DNA of 64,000 nucleotides, taken from DATCLS01 sp035265325 (lineage in GTDB: Bacteria > Actinomycetota > Acidimicrobiia > Acidimicrobiales > VFJN01). The stretch lies in contig DATFOS010000177.1 in NCBI GenBank assembly GCA_035265325.1, forward strand, positions 1 through 64,000, in the 5' to 3' direction. The notes beneath the pieces were generated by a model that saw only the letters and a list, made by a program, of their open reading frames with translations, ran no database searches and was not told where the DNA came from. Shown here one piece after another: positions 48,563 to 57,579 of this stretch. Numbering within the stretch: position 1 is the stretch's first letter; each line of letters begins with the position of its first letter. The translations under genes and the position numbers were made by a program.

Positions 48563-49168
48563 GTGTCCCGAGCCTCGGCCATGCCCCCGGAGGAGAGACG
48601 AGCGGCGATCGTCGACGCGACGCTGCCGCTCCTCCTCGACCGCGGGCGCGGGGTGACGACCCGGCAGATCGCCGCGGCCGCCGGCGTGGCCGAGGGCACG
48701 ATCTTCCGGGCCTTCCCGGACAAGGAGGCGGTGGTCGACGCCACGCTCGCCGCCGCCTTCGACCCGGGCCCCACCGAGCGGGCCATCGCCGCCATCGACC
48801 CCGACCTGCCGTTCGACGCGCAGCTGGTCGAGGCCGTGGGCATCATCCAGCGCCGGCTCTCGGTGATCTGGCGCCTGCTGTCGTTCGTGGGGGCCAAGCC
48901 GCCCGCCCGACCGCCGGACTCCCCCGCCCTGGTCGAGCTGCTCGCCCGTCACGACCACCGCGTGCGCCTGCCGGCACCGGTCGCCGCGAGGCGGCTGCGG
49001 GCGCTCACGCTGGCGTCCAGCCATCCCGCCGCCGTCGATGTGCCGCTCACGCCGGAGGAGATCGTCGACCAGCTGCTCCACGGCATCGCCGTCCGCCCCG
49101 ACCGCCCCGACGACCACACCCACGACCGCACCGACGAGACCCGATCGACCGAGGCCGCCCCGTGTTGA
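48563..49168 (+). CDS. TetR family regulator of ABC exporter
   Basis: A 201-residue regulator with the TetR HTH (RRAAIVDATLPLLLDRGRGV, TTRQIAAAAGVAEGTIFRAF, DKEAVVDATLAAAF). I chose GTG 48563 because it follows the promoter by 7 nt; ATG 48581 would remove six residues. A start at 48533 falls inside the operator and is excluded. The tail is His/Asp-rich. Its stop overlaps the first exporter gene, so regulator and exporter are cotranscribed and the operator gives autorepression. Confidence 0.9.
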   Translation: MSRASAMPPEERRAAIVDATLPLLLDRGRGVTTRQIAAAAGVAEGTIFRAFPDKEAVVDATLAAAFDPGPTERAIAAIDPDLPFDAQLVEAVGIIQRRLSVIWRLLSFVGAKPPARPPDSPALVELLARHDHRVRLPAPVAARRLRALTLASSHPAAVDVPLTPEEIVDQLLHGIAVRPDRPDDHTHDRTDETRSTEAAPC

Positions 49169-50895
49169 CCCGTCTTCTCCGTTCCTACCTGCGCCCGTAC
49201 CGCAGGCTGCTGGTCGCCGTCGTGCTGCTGCAGGGCGTACAGGCCCTGGCGTTGCTGTACCTGCCCACGCTGAACGCGGACATCATCGACCGGGGCGTGC
49301 TGGCGGGCGACGACGGCTACATCCGCCGGATCGGCCTCGTCATGCTGGGCGTGACGCTGGTGCAGGTGGTGTTCGCGGTGGCGGCCGTGTACTGCGGCTC
49401 GCGGGTGGCGATGAGCCTGGGCCGCGACGTGCGCAGCGAGCTGTTCCACCGGGTGACCGACTTCTCGTCCCGCGAGGTGGGGGTGTTCGGCGCCCCGTCG
49501 CTCATCACCAGGATCACCAACGACGTCCAGCAGGTCCAGATGCTGGTCGTGATGGCGTGCACGCTGGCCGTCGCCGCCCCGATCACGGTGGTGGGCGGCG
49601 TGGTCCTCGCCCTCCAGCAGGACATGGGCCTGTCGTGGTTGCTGGTGCTGAGCCTGCCGGCGCTGGCGCTGAGCGTCGGGATGGTGGTGCGGCGGATGGT
49701 GCCGGTGTTCCGCCGGATGCAGGAGCGGATCGACAACGCCAACGGCGTGCTGCGCGAGCAGATCACAGGCGTGCGGGTCGTGCGGGCGTTCGTGCGCGAG
49801 CCGGAGGAGGTGGACCGCTTCGGCGCCGTGAACGACGACCTGACGGCCACGTCGCTGGAGGCGGGGCGCCTGATGGCGCTGATGTTCCCGACCCTGCTGC
49901 TGATCATCAACGCGTCCAGCGTCGGGGTCATCTGGTTCGGGGCCGAGCGCATCGACTCGGGCGCCATGACGGTGGGCTCGCTGGTGGCGTTCCTGACCTA
50001 CTTCACGCTCATCCTCATGAACGTGATGATGGGCATGTTCGTGGCGATGATGGCGCCGCGGGCGGCCGTCTGCGCCGAGCGGATCGTCGAGGTCCTCGAC
50101 ACCGACTCCACCGTCGTGGCGCCGCTGAGCCCGGTCGCCGTCGACGGCCCGGTCGGCTCGCTGGAGCTGCGCGACGTCGGGTTCCACTACCCCGGCGCCG
50201 ACACGCCCGTGCTCGACGGCATCTCCTTCAGGTCGCTGGCCGGCCAGACCACGGCCGTCGTGGGGAGCACGGGCGCCGGCAAGACCACGCTCGTCAACCT
50301 GGTCGCCCGGCTGGTCGACGTCACGTCGGGCGCGGTGTTGATCGACGGCGTCGACGTCCGCGAGCTCGAGCCGGACGCCCTGTGGGACCGCATCGGCCTG
50401 GTGCCCCAGAAGCCGTACCTGTTCTCGGGGACCGTGGCCACGAACCTGCGCTACGGCAAGCCCGACGCCACCGACGACGAGCTGTGGGAGGCGCTGCGGG
50501 TGGCGCAGGCCGAGGACTTCGTGTCCGCCATGCCGGGCGGGCTCGACGCCCTGATCCAGCAGGGTGGCACCAACGTGTCGGGCGGCCAGCGCCAGCGGCT
50601 CGCCATCGCCAGGGCGCTGGTGAAGAAGCCCGAGGTGTACCTGTTCGACGACTCGTTCTCGGCGCTGGACACCGCCACGGACGCCCGGTTGCGGGCGGCG
50701 CTGGCGCCCACGATCGCCGGCTCGACGGTCCTGATCGTGGCCCAGCGGGTCTCGACGATCGCCACGGCCGACCAGATCCTCGTCCTGGAGGACGGGCGGG
50801 CCGTCGGTCTCGGCACCCACGACGACCTGCTGGCGACCTGCGCCACCTACGCCGAGATCGTGGAGTCGCAGGCCAACGCCCGGGAGGCGGCATGA
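49162..50895 (+). CDS. ABC exporter half-transporter with degenerate ATP site
   Basis: A 577-residue type IV ABC exporter half: six helices in about 15-300, nucleotide-binding domain after 330. Walker A GSTGAGKT is at 368-375, signature VSGGQRQRL near 473, and Walker B VYLFDD ends in Asp497 where Glu is catalytic. That Glu-to-Asp change is the known mark of the degenerate-site subunit in heterodimeric exporters such as TM287/288. The partner gene overlaps it by 4 bp and has the Glu. Drug or lipid export is likely. Start GTG overlaps the tetR stop. Confidence 0.93.
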   Translation: MLTRLLRSYLRPYRRLLVAVVLLQGVQALALLYLPTLNADIIDRGVLAGDDGYIRRIGLVMLGVTLVQVVFAVAAVYCGSRVAMSLGRDVRSELFHRVTDFSSREVGVFGAPSLITRITNDVQQVQMLVVMACTLAVAAPITVVGGVVLALQQDMGLSWLLVLSLPALALSVGMVVRRMVPVFRRMQERIDNANGVLREQITGVRVVRAFVREPEEVDRFGAVNDDLTATSLEAGRLMALMFPTLLLIINASSVGVIWFGAERIDSGAMTVGSLVAFLTYFTLILMNVMMGMFVAMMAPRAAVCAERIVEVLDTDSTVVAPLSPVAVDGPVGSLELRDVGFHYPGADTPVLDGISFRSLAGQTTAVVGSTGAGKTTLVNLVARLVDVTSGAVLIDGVDVRELEPDALWDRIGLVPQKPYLFSGTVATNLRYGKPDATDDELWEALRVAQAEDFVSAMPGGLDALIQQGGTNVSGGQRQRLAIARALVKKPEVYLFDDSFSALDTATDARLRAALAPTIAGSTVLIVAQRVSTIATADQILVLEDGRAVGLGTHDDLLATCATYAEIVESQANAREAA

Positions 50896-52829
50896 GCACG
50901 ACCACCGGTTCGCCCGGCACCGACGGCCGGGCCCCGGCGCCCGGCGGCGCGGACGGCACGAACGGGACGAACGGGCCCAACGGCAGCGACCCCGTGGCCC
51001 CGCCCCGCGCCAGCGTCAGCGCGGTGCGGACCTGGAACGCCGGCATGCCGGGCGAAACCTCCCGCGACTTCCGCAACGCCTCCACCCGGCTCCTGGCGCT
51101 GCTGCGCCGCGACCGGGTCGGGCTGGGCGTGGTCGTCTGCCTGGCGATCGCCGGCGTGGCGCTCACCGTGGTCGGCCCGCGGATCCTGGGCCACGCCACC
51201 GACATCGTGATCCGGGGCCTCGTCAGCGGCAGCGGCATCGACTTCGGCGAGCTGCACCGGGTCCTGGGGATCGCGCTCGTGCTGTTCGTCGCCTCCTCGG
51301 CGCTCAGCTACGCCAGCGGCTTCCTCATGGCCGGGATCATCCAGCGGACCATGCAGCGGCTGCGCTCCGACGTCCAGGACAAGCTCAACCGCCTGCCCCT
51401 GGCCTACGTCGACCAACAGTCCCGCGGCGACCTGCTCAGCCGGGTCACCAACGACATCGACAACCTGGCCCAGAGCCTGCAGCAGACCCTCAACCAGATG
51501 CTCACGCAGGTGCTCAGCGTGGTCGGCGTGCTGATCTTCATGGTGTCGATCTCGCCGCTGCTGGCGATCGTCGCCCTCGTGTCGGTGCCGCTGTCGATCC
51601 TCACGATGCGGGGCATCGCGGCGCAGTCCAAGAAGCGGTTCATCAGCCAGTGGAGGCACACGGGCGAGCTCAACTCGCAGGTCGAAGAGGCCTTCACCGG
51701 CCACGCCATCGTCAAGGCGTTCGGCCGCCAGCGCGAGGTCGAGGACCGGTTCCGGGCCACGAACGACCACCTCTACGGGGCGAGCTTCGCCGCCCAGTTC
51801 GTCTCCGGCGTGATCCAGCCGGCGATGATGTTCCTCGGGAACCTCAACTGGGTGATCATCGCCGTGGTCGGCGGCATGCGCGTCACGTCGGGGGCGATGT
51901 CGATCGGCGACGTCCAGGCCTTCCTGCAGTACACCCGGCAGTTCACGATGCCGCTCACCGCCATCGCCTCGCAGTTCAACGTGTTGCAGTCCGGCGTGGC
52001 CTCCGCCGAGCGGGTGTTCGACCTGCTCGACGCCGACGAGCAGACACCCGATGGCGACGCCACCCCGCTCGATGGCGTGCCCCGGGGCCGGGTCGCGTTC
52101 GAGGACGTCTCCTTCTCCTACGACCCCGACGTGCCGCTCATCTCGCACCTGTCGTTCGTCGCCGAGCCCGGCCAGACCATCGCCATCGTCGGCCCGACCG
52201 GCGCCGGCAAGACCACGCTCGTCAACCTCATCATGCGGTTCTACGAGCTCGACGGCGGGCGCATCACGATCGACGGCCGCGACGTCGCCACCATGCGCCG
52301 CAGCGACCTGCGCCGCCACATCGGCATGGTCCTCCAGGACACCTGGCTCTTCGGCGGCACCATCCGCGACAACATCGCCTACGGCAACGCGGAGGCCACC
52401 GAGGGTCAGATCCGCGAGGCGGCCAAGGCCACCTACGTCGACCGGTTCGTCCACTCGCTGCCCGACGGCTACGACACGGTCCTCGACGACGACGCCACCA
52501 GCCTCAGCGCCGGCGAGAAGCAGCTCCTCACCATCGCCCGGGCCTTCCTGGCCGACCCGGCCATCCTCATCCTCGACGAGGCCACCAGCTCGGTGGACAC
52601 CCGCACCGAGGTGCTCATCCAGCACGCCATGGCGGCGCTGCGGTCCTCCCGCACCAGCTTCGTCATCGCCCACCGCCTCTCCACCATCCGCGACGCCGAC
52701 ATCATCCTCGTGGTGGAGGCCGGCCAGATCGTCGAGCAGGGCGACCACGAGGACCTCCTGGCGAAGGGCGGCGCCTACGCCCGCCTCTACAACGCCCAGT
52801 TCGCCGCCGCCGCCACCGAGGTCGCATAG
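50892..52829 (+). CDS. ABC exporter half-transporter, catalytically complete partner
   Basis: A 645-residue partner of the preceding half-transporter. A Gly/Asn/Pro-rich N-terminal tail of about 60 residues precedes six membrane helices (about 75-360). The ATPase has Walker A GPTGAGKT with Lys440, signature LSAGEKQLL, and Walker B ILILDEATSS with Glu563. Loop text AYVDQQSRGDLLSRVTNDID is typical of MsbA/LmrA-like exporters. The ATG overlaps the upstream TGA by 4 bp, suiting one-to-one synthesis of a heterodimer. Confidence 0.93.
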   Translation: MSTTTGSPGTDGRAPAPGGADGTNGTNGPNGSDPVAPPRASVSAVRTWNAGMPGETSRDFRNASTRLLALLRRDRVGLGVVVCLAIAGVALTVVGPRILGHATDIVIRGLVSGSGIDFGELHRVLGIALVLFVASSALSYASGFLMAGIIQRTMQRLRSDVQDKLNRLPLAYVDQQSRGDLLSRVTNDIDNLAQSLQQTLNQMLTQVLSVVGVLIFMVSISPLLAIVALVSVPLSILTMRGIAAQSKKRFISQWRHTGELNSQVEEAFTGHAIVKAFGRQREVEDRFRATNDHLYGASFAAQFVSGVIQPAMMFLGNLNWVIIAVVGGMRVTSGAMSIGDVQAFLQYTRQFTMPLTAIASQFNVLQSGVASAERVFDLLDADEQTPDGDATPLDGVPRGRVAFEDVSFSYDPDVPLISHLSFVAEPGQTIAIVGPTGAGKTTLVNLIMRFYELDGGRITIDGRDVATMRRSDLRRHIGMVLQDTWLFGGTIRDNIAYGNAEATEGQIREAAKATYVDRFVHSLPDGYDTVLDDDATSLSAGEKQLLTIARAFLADPAILILDEATSSVDTRTEVLIQHAMAALRSSRTSFVIAHRLSTIRDADIILVVEAGQIVEQGDHEDLLAKGGAYARLYNAQFAAAATEVA

Positions 52830-52924
52830 GCCGCCGGCGGGAGGGCCCGGCGGGCGGGGGGCGCCGATCCGTTTGCGTGGGCCTACCGATGTGCCGGCGG
52901 CGGGCCGGGCGGAGGATGGCGCCC

Positions 52925-54373
52925 ATGACGGCGGTGGACTCGGCGTGGGCGTTGCGCCAGACGGTGGTGGGGGTGGACCAGCCGGTCCCGGTCGTGGACG
53001 GGCGGATGCTGCCCTACGTCAACCTCGACAACGCCGCCAGCACGCCGGCGTTCCACGAGGTGTGGCGGGCGGTCGAGGACTTCCTCCCCTACTACTCCGG
53101 CGTCCACCGGGGCACGGGCTACCTGTCCCGGATGAGCACGGCCGCCTTCGAGGAGGCCCGGGCCATGGTCGGCCGGTTCGTCGGCGCCGATCCCGAGCGG
53201 GACGTGGTGGTCTTCGGGAAGAACACGACCGAAGCCGTCAACCGCCTGGCCCGATCGCTGCGCCTGGCCCCCGACGCGGTCATCCTGACCACGCTGCTGG
53301 AGCATCACTCCAACGACCTCCCCTGGCGTGACCGGGCCGGGGCGGGGCCGGGCGTCCGGGTAGTACGGGTGCGCGCCGCGAGGGACGGCTCGCTCGACGA
53401 GGACCACCTCGACCGCCTGCTGGCGACCCATGCCGGGCACGTCGCGCTACTGGCCGTGAGCGGGGCGTCGAACGTCACGGGGCTGGTCCCGCCGATCCAT
53501 CGACTGGCCGCCCGTGTCCACGCCGCCGGCGGGGCGATCCTCGTGGACGCCGCCCAGCTGGCCGGCCACCGCCGCATCGACATGCGTCCCCACGACGACC
53601 CGGGCCACCTCGACTTCGTGGCGCTGTCGGCCCACAAGGCGTACGCCCCGTTCGGGACGGGCGCGCTGGTCGGACGCCGCGACGCCTTCGCCGGTCACCC
53701 GGACCACGTCGGCGGCGGCACCGTCCGGGCCGTGAGCGCCACGGACGTGGCCTGGGCCGACCTGCCCGATCGCGAGGAGGCCGGGAGCCCCAACGTCGTC
53801 GGCGCCGTCGCCCTCGCCGCCGCGACGCAGGCCCTGTCCCGCATCGGCCTCGACGCCATCGCCGCCCACGAGGCGGCCCTCACCGGGTACGCCGTGGACC
53901 GCCTCCGGCGGGTGCCGGGGGTGACCGTCCACGGCCCGGCCGCCACGGCGGCCCCGCCCGACCGGGTCGGCGTCGTCCCGTTCACGGTCGCGGGGTTCGA
54001 CCACGCCCTGGTGGCGGCGGTGCTCGGCTACGAGCACGCCGTGGGCGTTCGCAGCGGCTGCTTCTGCGCCCAGCCGTACGTCCGCCGCCTCCTCGGCGTC
54101 TCGGAGAGCGACGCCGACCTCCACGTGGCCCTCGCCCGCGGCGGTCCCGTCGAGGCGCCCGGCCTCGTCCGGCTCAGCTTCGGGTGCTACAGCGACCCCG
54201 CCGATGTCGACCGGGCGGTCGCCGGGGTCATCGACCTCGTGGCCGACGGCCCGGGGCCGGTCCGTGCCCGGTACCGGTGCGACGCCGACGGCGCCTACGC
54301 CCCGGTCGGCTACGTCGAGCCCTCCCTGTTCTGCCTGGACTGCGTCCCGCCCCTGACACCCGCCCCCGCCTGA
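52925..54373 (+). CDS. cysteine desulfurase-like class V PLP enzyme
   Basis: A 482-residue SufS/CsdA-like enzyme. YVNLDNAASTPAFHEVW, GVHRGTGYLSRMS, the His pair in TTLLEHHSNDLPW (His127), LVDAAQLAGHRRID and the PLP Lys238 in ALSAHKAYAPFGTG are typical. The active-loop RSGCFCAQPYV holds Cys residues, as in desulfurases, but a longer C-terminal part (about 430-482) ends with two more Cys (LFCLDCVPP). No sufBCD or iscU lies near, so it may be a selenocysteine-lyase-like or epimerase-like relative. GGAGG stands 9 nt before the ATG; ATG 52916 is also in frame. Confidence 0.85.
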   Translation: MTAVDSAWALRQTVVGVDQPVPVVDGRMLPYVNLDNAASTPAFHEVWRAVEDFLPYYSGVHRGTGYLSRMSTAAFEEARAMVGRFVGADPERDVVVFGKNTTEAVNRLARSLRLAPDAVILTTLLEHHSNDLPWRDRAGAGPGVRVVRVRAARDGSLDEDHLDRLLATHAGHVALLAVSGASNVTGLVPPIHRLAARVHAAGGAILVDAAQLAGHRRIDMRPHDDPGHLDFVALSAHKAYAPFGTGALVGRRDAFAGHPDHVGGGTVRAVSATDVAWADLPDREEAGSPNVVGAVALAAATQALSRIGLDAIAAHEAALTGYAVDRLRRVPGVTVHGPAATAAPPDRVGVVPFTVAGFDHALVAAVLGYEHAVGVRSGCFCAQPYVRRLLGVSESDADLHVALARGGPVEAPGLVRLSFGCYSDPADVDRAVAGVIDLVADGPGPVRARYRCDADGAYAPVGYVEPSLFCLDCVPPLTPAPA

Positions 54374-54546
54374 CGCCGACCGGCGACGGGACACGCCCCG
54401 CCCGCTCGGCCCGGGACCCGCCCCCGGGCCGGGCGCGCGCCACCACGCTCGCACCGCCGAACGAGCCGTCGTGAGCCCGGCGGACGAGGTGGGGGTCGAC
54501 CCCGGGGTGGGCGGTGGCGCAGAATCTCCCGGCGAGAGGGGTGGGC

Positions 54547-55437
54547 ATGAGGTTCGGCAACCTGGCGGGGCGCTTCGTCCTCCGCACCGACGAAGGCGCG
54601 GTCGACGTGGCGGCGGCCACCAACGGCCTGCTCCCGGCGGACCCGGCGGAGGCGTACGTCCGCTGGGACGACGTGACGGCCTGGGCGGCGGCTCTCGATC
54701 CCGCCACCCTCGGCCCCGTCGTCACGAAGGACATCGGGCTCGACGCGCTCGGCCCGCCCAGTCCCCGGCCGCGGCAGGTGTTCGCCCTCGCCCTCAACTA
54801 CGCCGACCACGCCGGCGAGAGCGGCCTCGCCGCCCCGGCCGCTCCGTCGGTGTTCACCAAGTTCCCGACGTCGGTCGCCGGCCCGTTCGGGACCGTCGCG
54901 TTGCCGAGCGCCACCGTCGACTGGGAGGTCGAGCTCGTCGTGGTCATCGGCCGATCGGCCCGCCACGTCGCCGCCGCCGACGCCTGGGCGCACGTCGCCG
55001 GGGTGACCGTGGGCCAGGACCTGTCCGACCGGGTGGTGCAGTTCGCCGACGCCACGCCGCAGTTCTCGCTGGCGAAGTCGTTCCCCGGCTTCTCGCCGCT
55101 GGGCCCGTGGCTGGTCACGCCCGACGAGCTGGGCGACCCCGACGACCTCGAGCTGGGCTGCGCCGTGAACGGGGAGACGGTGCAGGCGGCCCGCACGACC
55201 GAGATGGTCTTCCGGGTGCCGGCGATCGTGGCGCACCTGTCCCGCGTGCTGCCCCTGCTGCCGGGCGACCTGGTCTTCACCGGCACGCCGGCCGGCGTCG
55301 GCGCACTCCGCACGCCACCGCGCTTCCTCGCTCCCGGCGACGTCCTGACCAGCTGGGTGACCGGTGTTGGCGAGATGCGGCACGTCTGCACGGCGCCGCA
55401 CGAGACGACGTCCCGTGACGCTCACGGTGGCAGGTGA
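54547..55437 (+). CDS. fumarylacetoacetate hydrolase family protein
   Basis: A 296-residue FAH-family enzyme, probably a hydrolase or decarboxylase/isomerase in aromatic-compound breakdown. The metal-binding Glu-x-Glu is in DWEVELVVVIG; ALNYADHA, SVFTKFPTSVAGP, GVTVGQDLSDR, AKSFPGFSPLGPWL and GDLVFTGTPAGVG follow in family order. The start ATG 54547 has GAGAGGG upstream; the frame is open to 54514. Upstream gap 54374-54546 is GC-rich with nothing I can support. Confidence 0.9.
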   Translation: MRFGNLAGRFVLRTDEGAVDVAAATNGLLPADPAEAYVRWDDVTAWAAALDPATLGPVVTKDIGLDALGPPSPRPRQVFALALNYADHAGESGLAAPAAPSVFTKFPTSVAGPFGTVALPSATVDWEVELVVVIGRSARHVAAADAWAHVAGVTVGQDLSDRVVQFADATPQFSLAKSFPGFSPLGPWLVTPDELGDPDDLELGCAVNGETVQAARTTEMVFRVPAIVAHLSRVLPLLPGDLVFTGTPAGVGALRTPPRFLAPGDVLTSWVTGVGEMRHVCTAPHETTSRDAHGGR

Positions 55438-55532
55438 TACGACTACGCCACTGGCGGCGTTCGTAGGCAGCCGATAGCTTCCCGCCCGGCATCTCGCAGG
55501 TAGCACCGGGGCTACCCACGGGACGGGGGGCA

Positions 55533-57536
55533 ATGAGACGCATACCGATCCGCCAGAAGCTGGCGGCAGCGATGGCGGTCCCCCTGACGGGCCTGGTCAT
55601 CGTGAGTGCCCTCGAGGTGCGTGAGACCTTCGAGGACGCCGAGGGCGTTCGCGACCAGACGGAGCTGGCCCAGGCCACGCTGGGCCCCGACGGGCTCGTC
55701 GGCGCGCTCCAGGTCGAGGGCCAGCACGCCACGGCCGTGATCGTGGGACTCGATGGCGGGCTCAACCTGCCCGTGTCGGACAACGCGGAGGCGCGTCGCA
55801 TCACCGACGACGCCATCCGGGCGTTCCGGCAGCAGACGGAGGCGCGGGGCGGCACGACGCTGGAGGCGTACCGCCCCGCGCTCGACCGTCTCGACGAGCT
55901 CCCCGAGATCCGCCAGCTCGCCGACTCGTACACCGGCGAGCGGGAAATCACCAGCGGCCTGTCCGCGGGCAACGAGCTGCTGTCCCGCTACACGAGCCTG
56001 ACGGCGATGTTCTTCGAGGCCGACAGCCGCATCGCCGGCGCCGTCGAGGACCGCCAGCTGCGCACGGGCACGGAGCTCATCAACCTCGCGTCCCGCCGGG
56101 TCGACACCGGCGCCAACCTCGTCCGCACCCTGGCGGTCAGCTACCTCGGCGACAACCGGATCGACCCGGCCGCCGAGCTGCCCGACATCGCCGTCCAGAT
56201 GGGCGCCTACGACCAGCAGGGCGAGACCATCCAGGCCACCGCGGTGGGCGACTACGCCCCCGCCGCCGGAGAGCTGGCCGCGTCCGAGCCCGAGCAGGCC
56301 TTCCACGACATGATGGTGGAGGCGACGCAGACCCTGCAGGTCGACGTGATGGAACTGGCGCAGGTCAACAGCGCCACCGGCGAGTCCGACCTCACCACCT
56401 TCCGGAACCGGGTCGCCGGCGTGCTGGCCGACCACGCCGACGAACTGAACGACGCCGCCGGCTCCCGGGCCTGGCGGTTGGCCGTCGTGGCGGGTGTCGT
56501 CGTCGTGCTGGCCTTCGTCGCCACCTGGCTGACCTCCCGGTCGATCACGCGTCCGCTCCAGGCCCTCACCGCCCAGGCGACCGACGTCGCCCAGCGGCGG
56601 CTGCCCGGCGTCCTGCGCGAGATCCTCCACAGCCCGCTCGGCGACGACGTGGCGGTCCCCCACCTCGACCCCATCGTGGTGCGGACCCGCGACGAGGTCG
56701 GCGACGTGGCGGAGGCGCTCGGCTCGGTCCAGCGCACGGCCGTCGACCTCGCCGTCGAGCAGGCGGTCCTTCGCCGGAACATCGCCGACTCCTTCGTCAA
56801 CCTGGGCCGCCGCAACCAGAACCTGCTCGGCCGCCAGCTCGACTTCATCACCGAGCTCGAGTCCGACGAGACCGACCCCGACTCGCTGGGGAGCCTGTTC
56901 AAGCTCGACCACCTGGCCACCCGCATGCGGCGCAACGCCGAGAGCCTCCTGGTGCTGGCCGGCGTCCACCCGCCCCGGACCTGGGCGGCGGCGATCAACA
57001 TCACCGACGTCGTCCGGTCCGCCCTCGGCGAGGTCGAGGGCTACGAGCGGGTCGAGATGCGCTACGTCGAGCCGGCGACGGTCGTGGGGGCCTGCGCCGC
57101 CGACCTGGCGCACCTCGTCGCCGAACTGGTCGAGAACGCCCTCCACTTCTCGCCGGCGGACCGGCTCGTCCACATCCGCGGCCAGGTGCGCCCCGATTAC
57201 TACGCGCTCGCCATCATCGACGAAGGCCGCGGCATGCCGGCGGCGGACGTCGAGCGGGCCAACCGCCGGCTGGCCGGCACCGAATCCTTCACGGTCGCCC
57301 CGTCGAAGTACCTGGGCCACTATGTCGCCGGCCACCTCGCCGCACGCCACGGCGTCGCGATCCAGCTCATGAGCCCGCCGGCCGAGGGCGTGACCGCCAC
57401 GATCACGCTCCCCCGGGGCCTGCTGGTGTCGGTGCCCTCCGAGGAGGAGGCCAAGGCCCGGGCGGCCGCCGCCAGCCAGCGGGCGCTCCGGTCACCGTTC
57501 GTGCCCGCCGCCGTCCTCGGACCGTCGCCGCGCTGA
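55533..57536 (+). CDS. CvnA-like sensor histidine kinase (orphan)
   Basis: A 667-residue membrane sensor of the type heading Streptomyces conservons. Order: helix 1 (about 12-27), extracytoplasmic NIT-like helical domain (about 30-305), helix 2 (RLAVVAGVVVVLAFVATWL), HAMP (SRSITRPLQALTAQATDVA), the conserved RRNQNLLGRQLDFITELE and LDHLATRMRRNAESLLVLAG, and HATPase (HLVAELVENALHFSP, IIDEGRGMPA). As in other CvnA proteins no classic H-box is plain. The usual partners (roadblock protein, DUF742 protein, small GTPase) are absent: the next gene is on the other strand. Confidence 0.88.
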   Translation: MRRIPIRQKLAAAMAVPLTGLVIVSALEVRETFEDAEGVRDQTELAQATLGPDGLVGALQVEGQHATAVIVGLDGGLNLPVSDNAEARRITDDAIRAFRQQTEARGGTTLEAYRPALDRLDELPEIRQLADSYTGEREITSGLSAGNELLSRYTSLTAMFFEADSRIAGAVEDRQLRTGTELINLASRRVDTGANLVRTLAVSYLGDNRIDPAAELPDIAVQMGAYDQQGETIQATAVGDYAPAAGELAASEPEQAFHDMMVEATQTLQVDVMELAQVNSATGESDLTTFRNRVAGVLADHADELNDAAGSRAWRLAVVAGVVVVLAFVATWLTSRSITRPLQALTAQATDVAQRRLPGVLREILHSPLGDDVAVPHLDPIVVRTRDEVGDVAEALGSVQRTAVDLAVEQAVLRRNIADSFVNLGRRNQNLLGRQLDFITELESDETDPDSLGSLFKLDHLATRMRRNAESLLVLAGVHPPRTWAAAINITDVVRSALGEVEGYERVEMRYVEPATVVGACAADLAHLVAELVENALHFSPADRLVHIRGQVRPDYYALAIIDEGRGMPAADVERANRRLAGTESFTVAPSKYLGHYVAGHLAARHGVAIQLMSPPAEGVTATITLPRGLLVSVPSEEEAKARAAAASQRALRSPFVPAAVLGPSPR

Positions 57537-57579
57537 CGCCGAGCCGGGCGGGGGGCCGGCCGCGGCCCGGCCGCAGGCG

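Noticed and set aside
49162..50895. Asp497 in place of catalytic Glu as a sign of a broken ATPase
   Set aside because: This substitution is the known degenerate site of heterodimeric exporters, and the partner gene keeps Glu.
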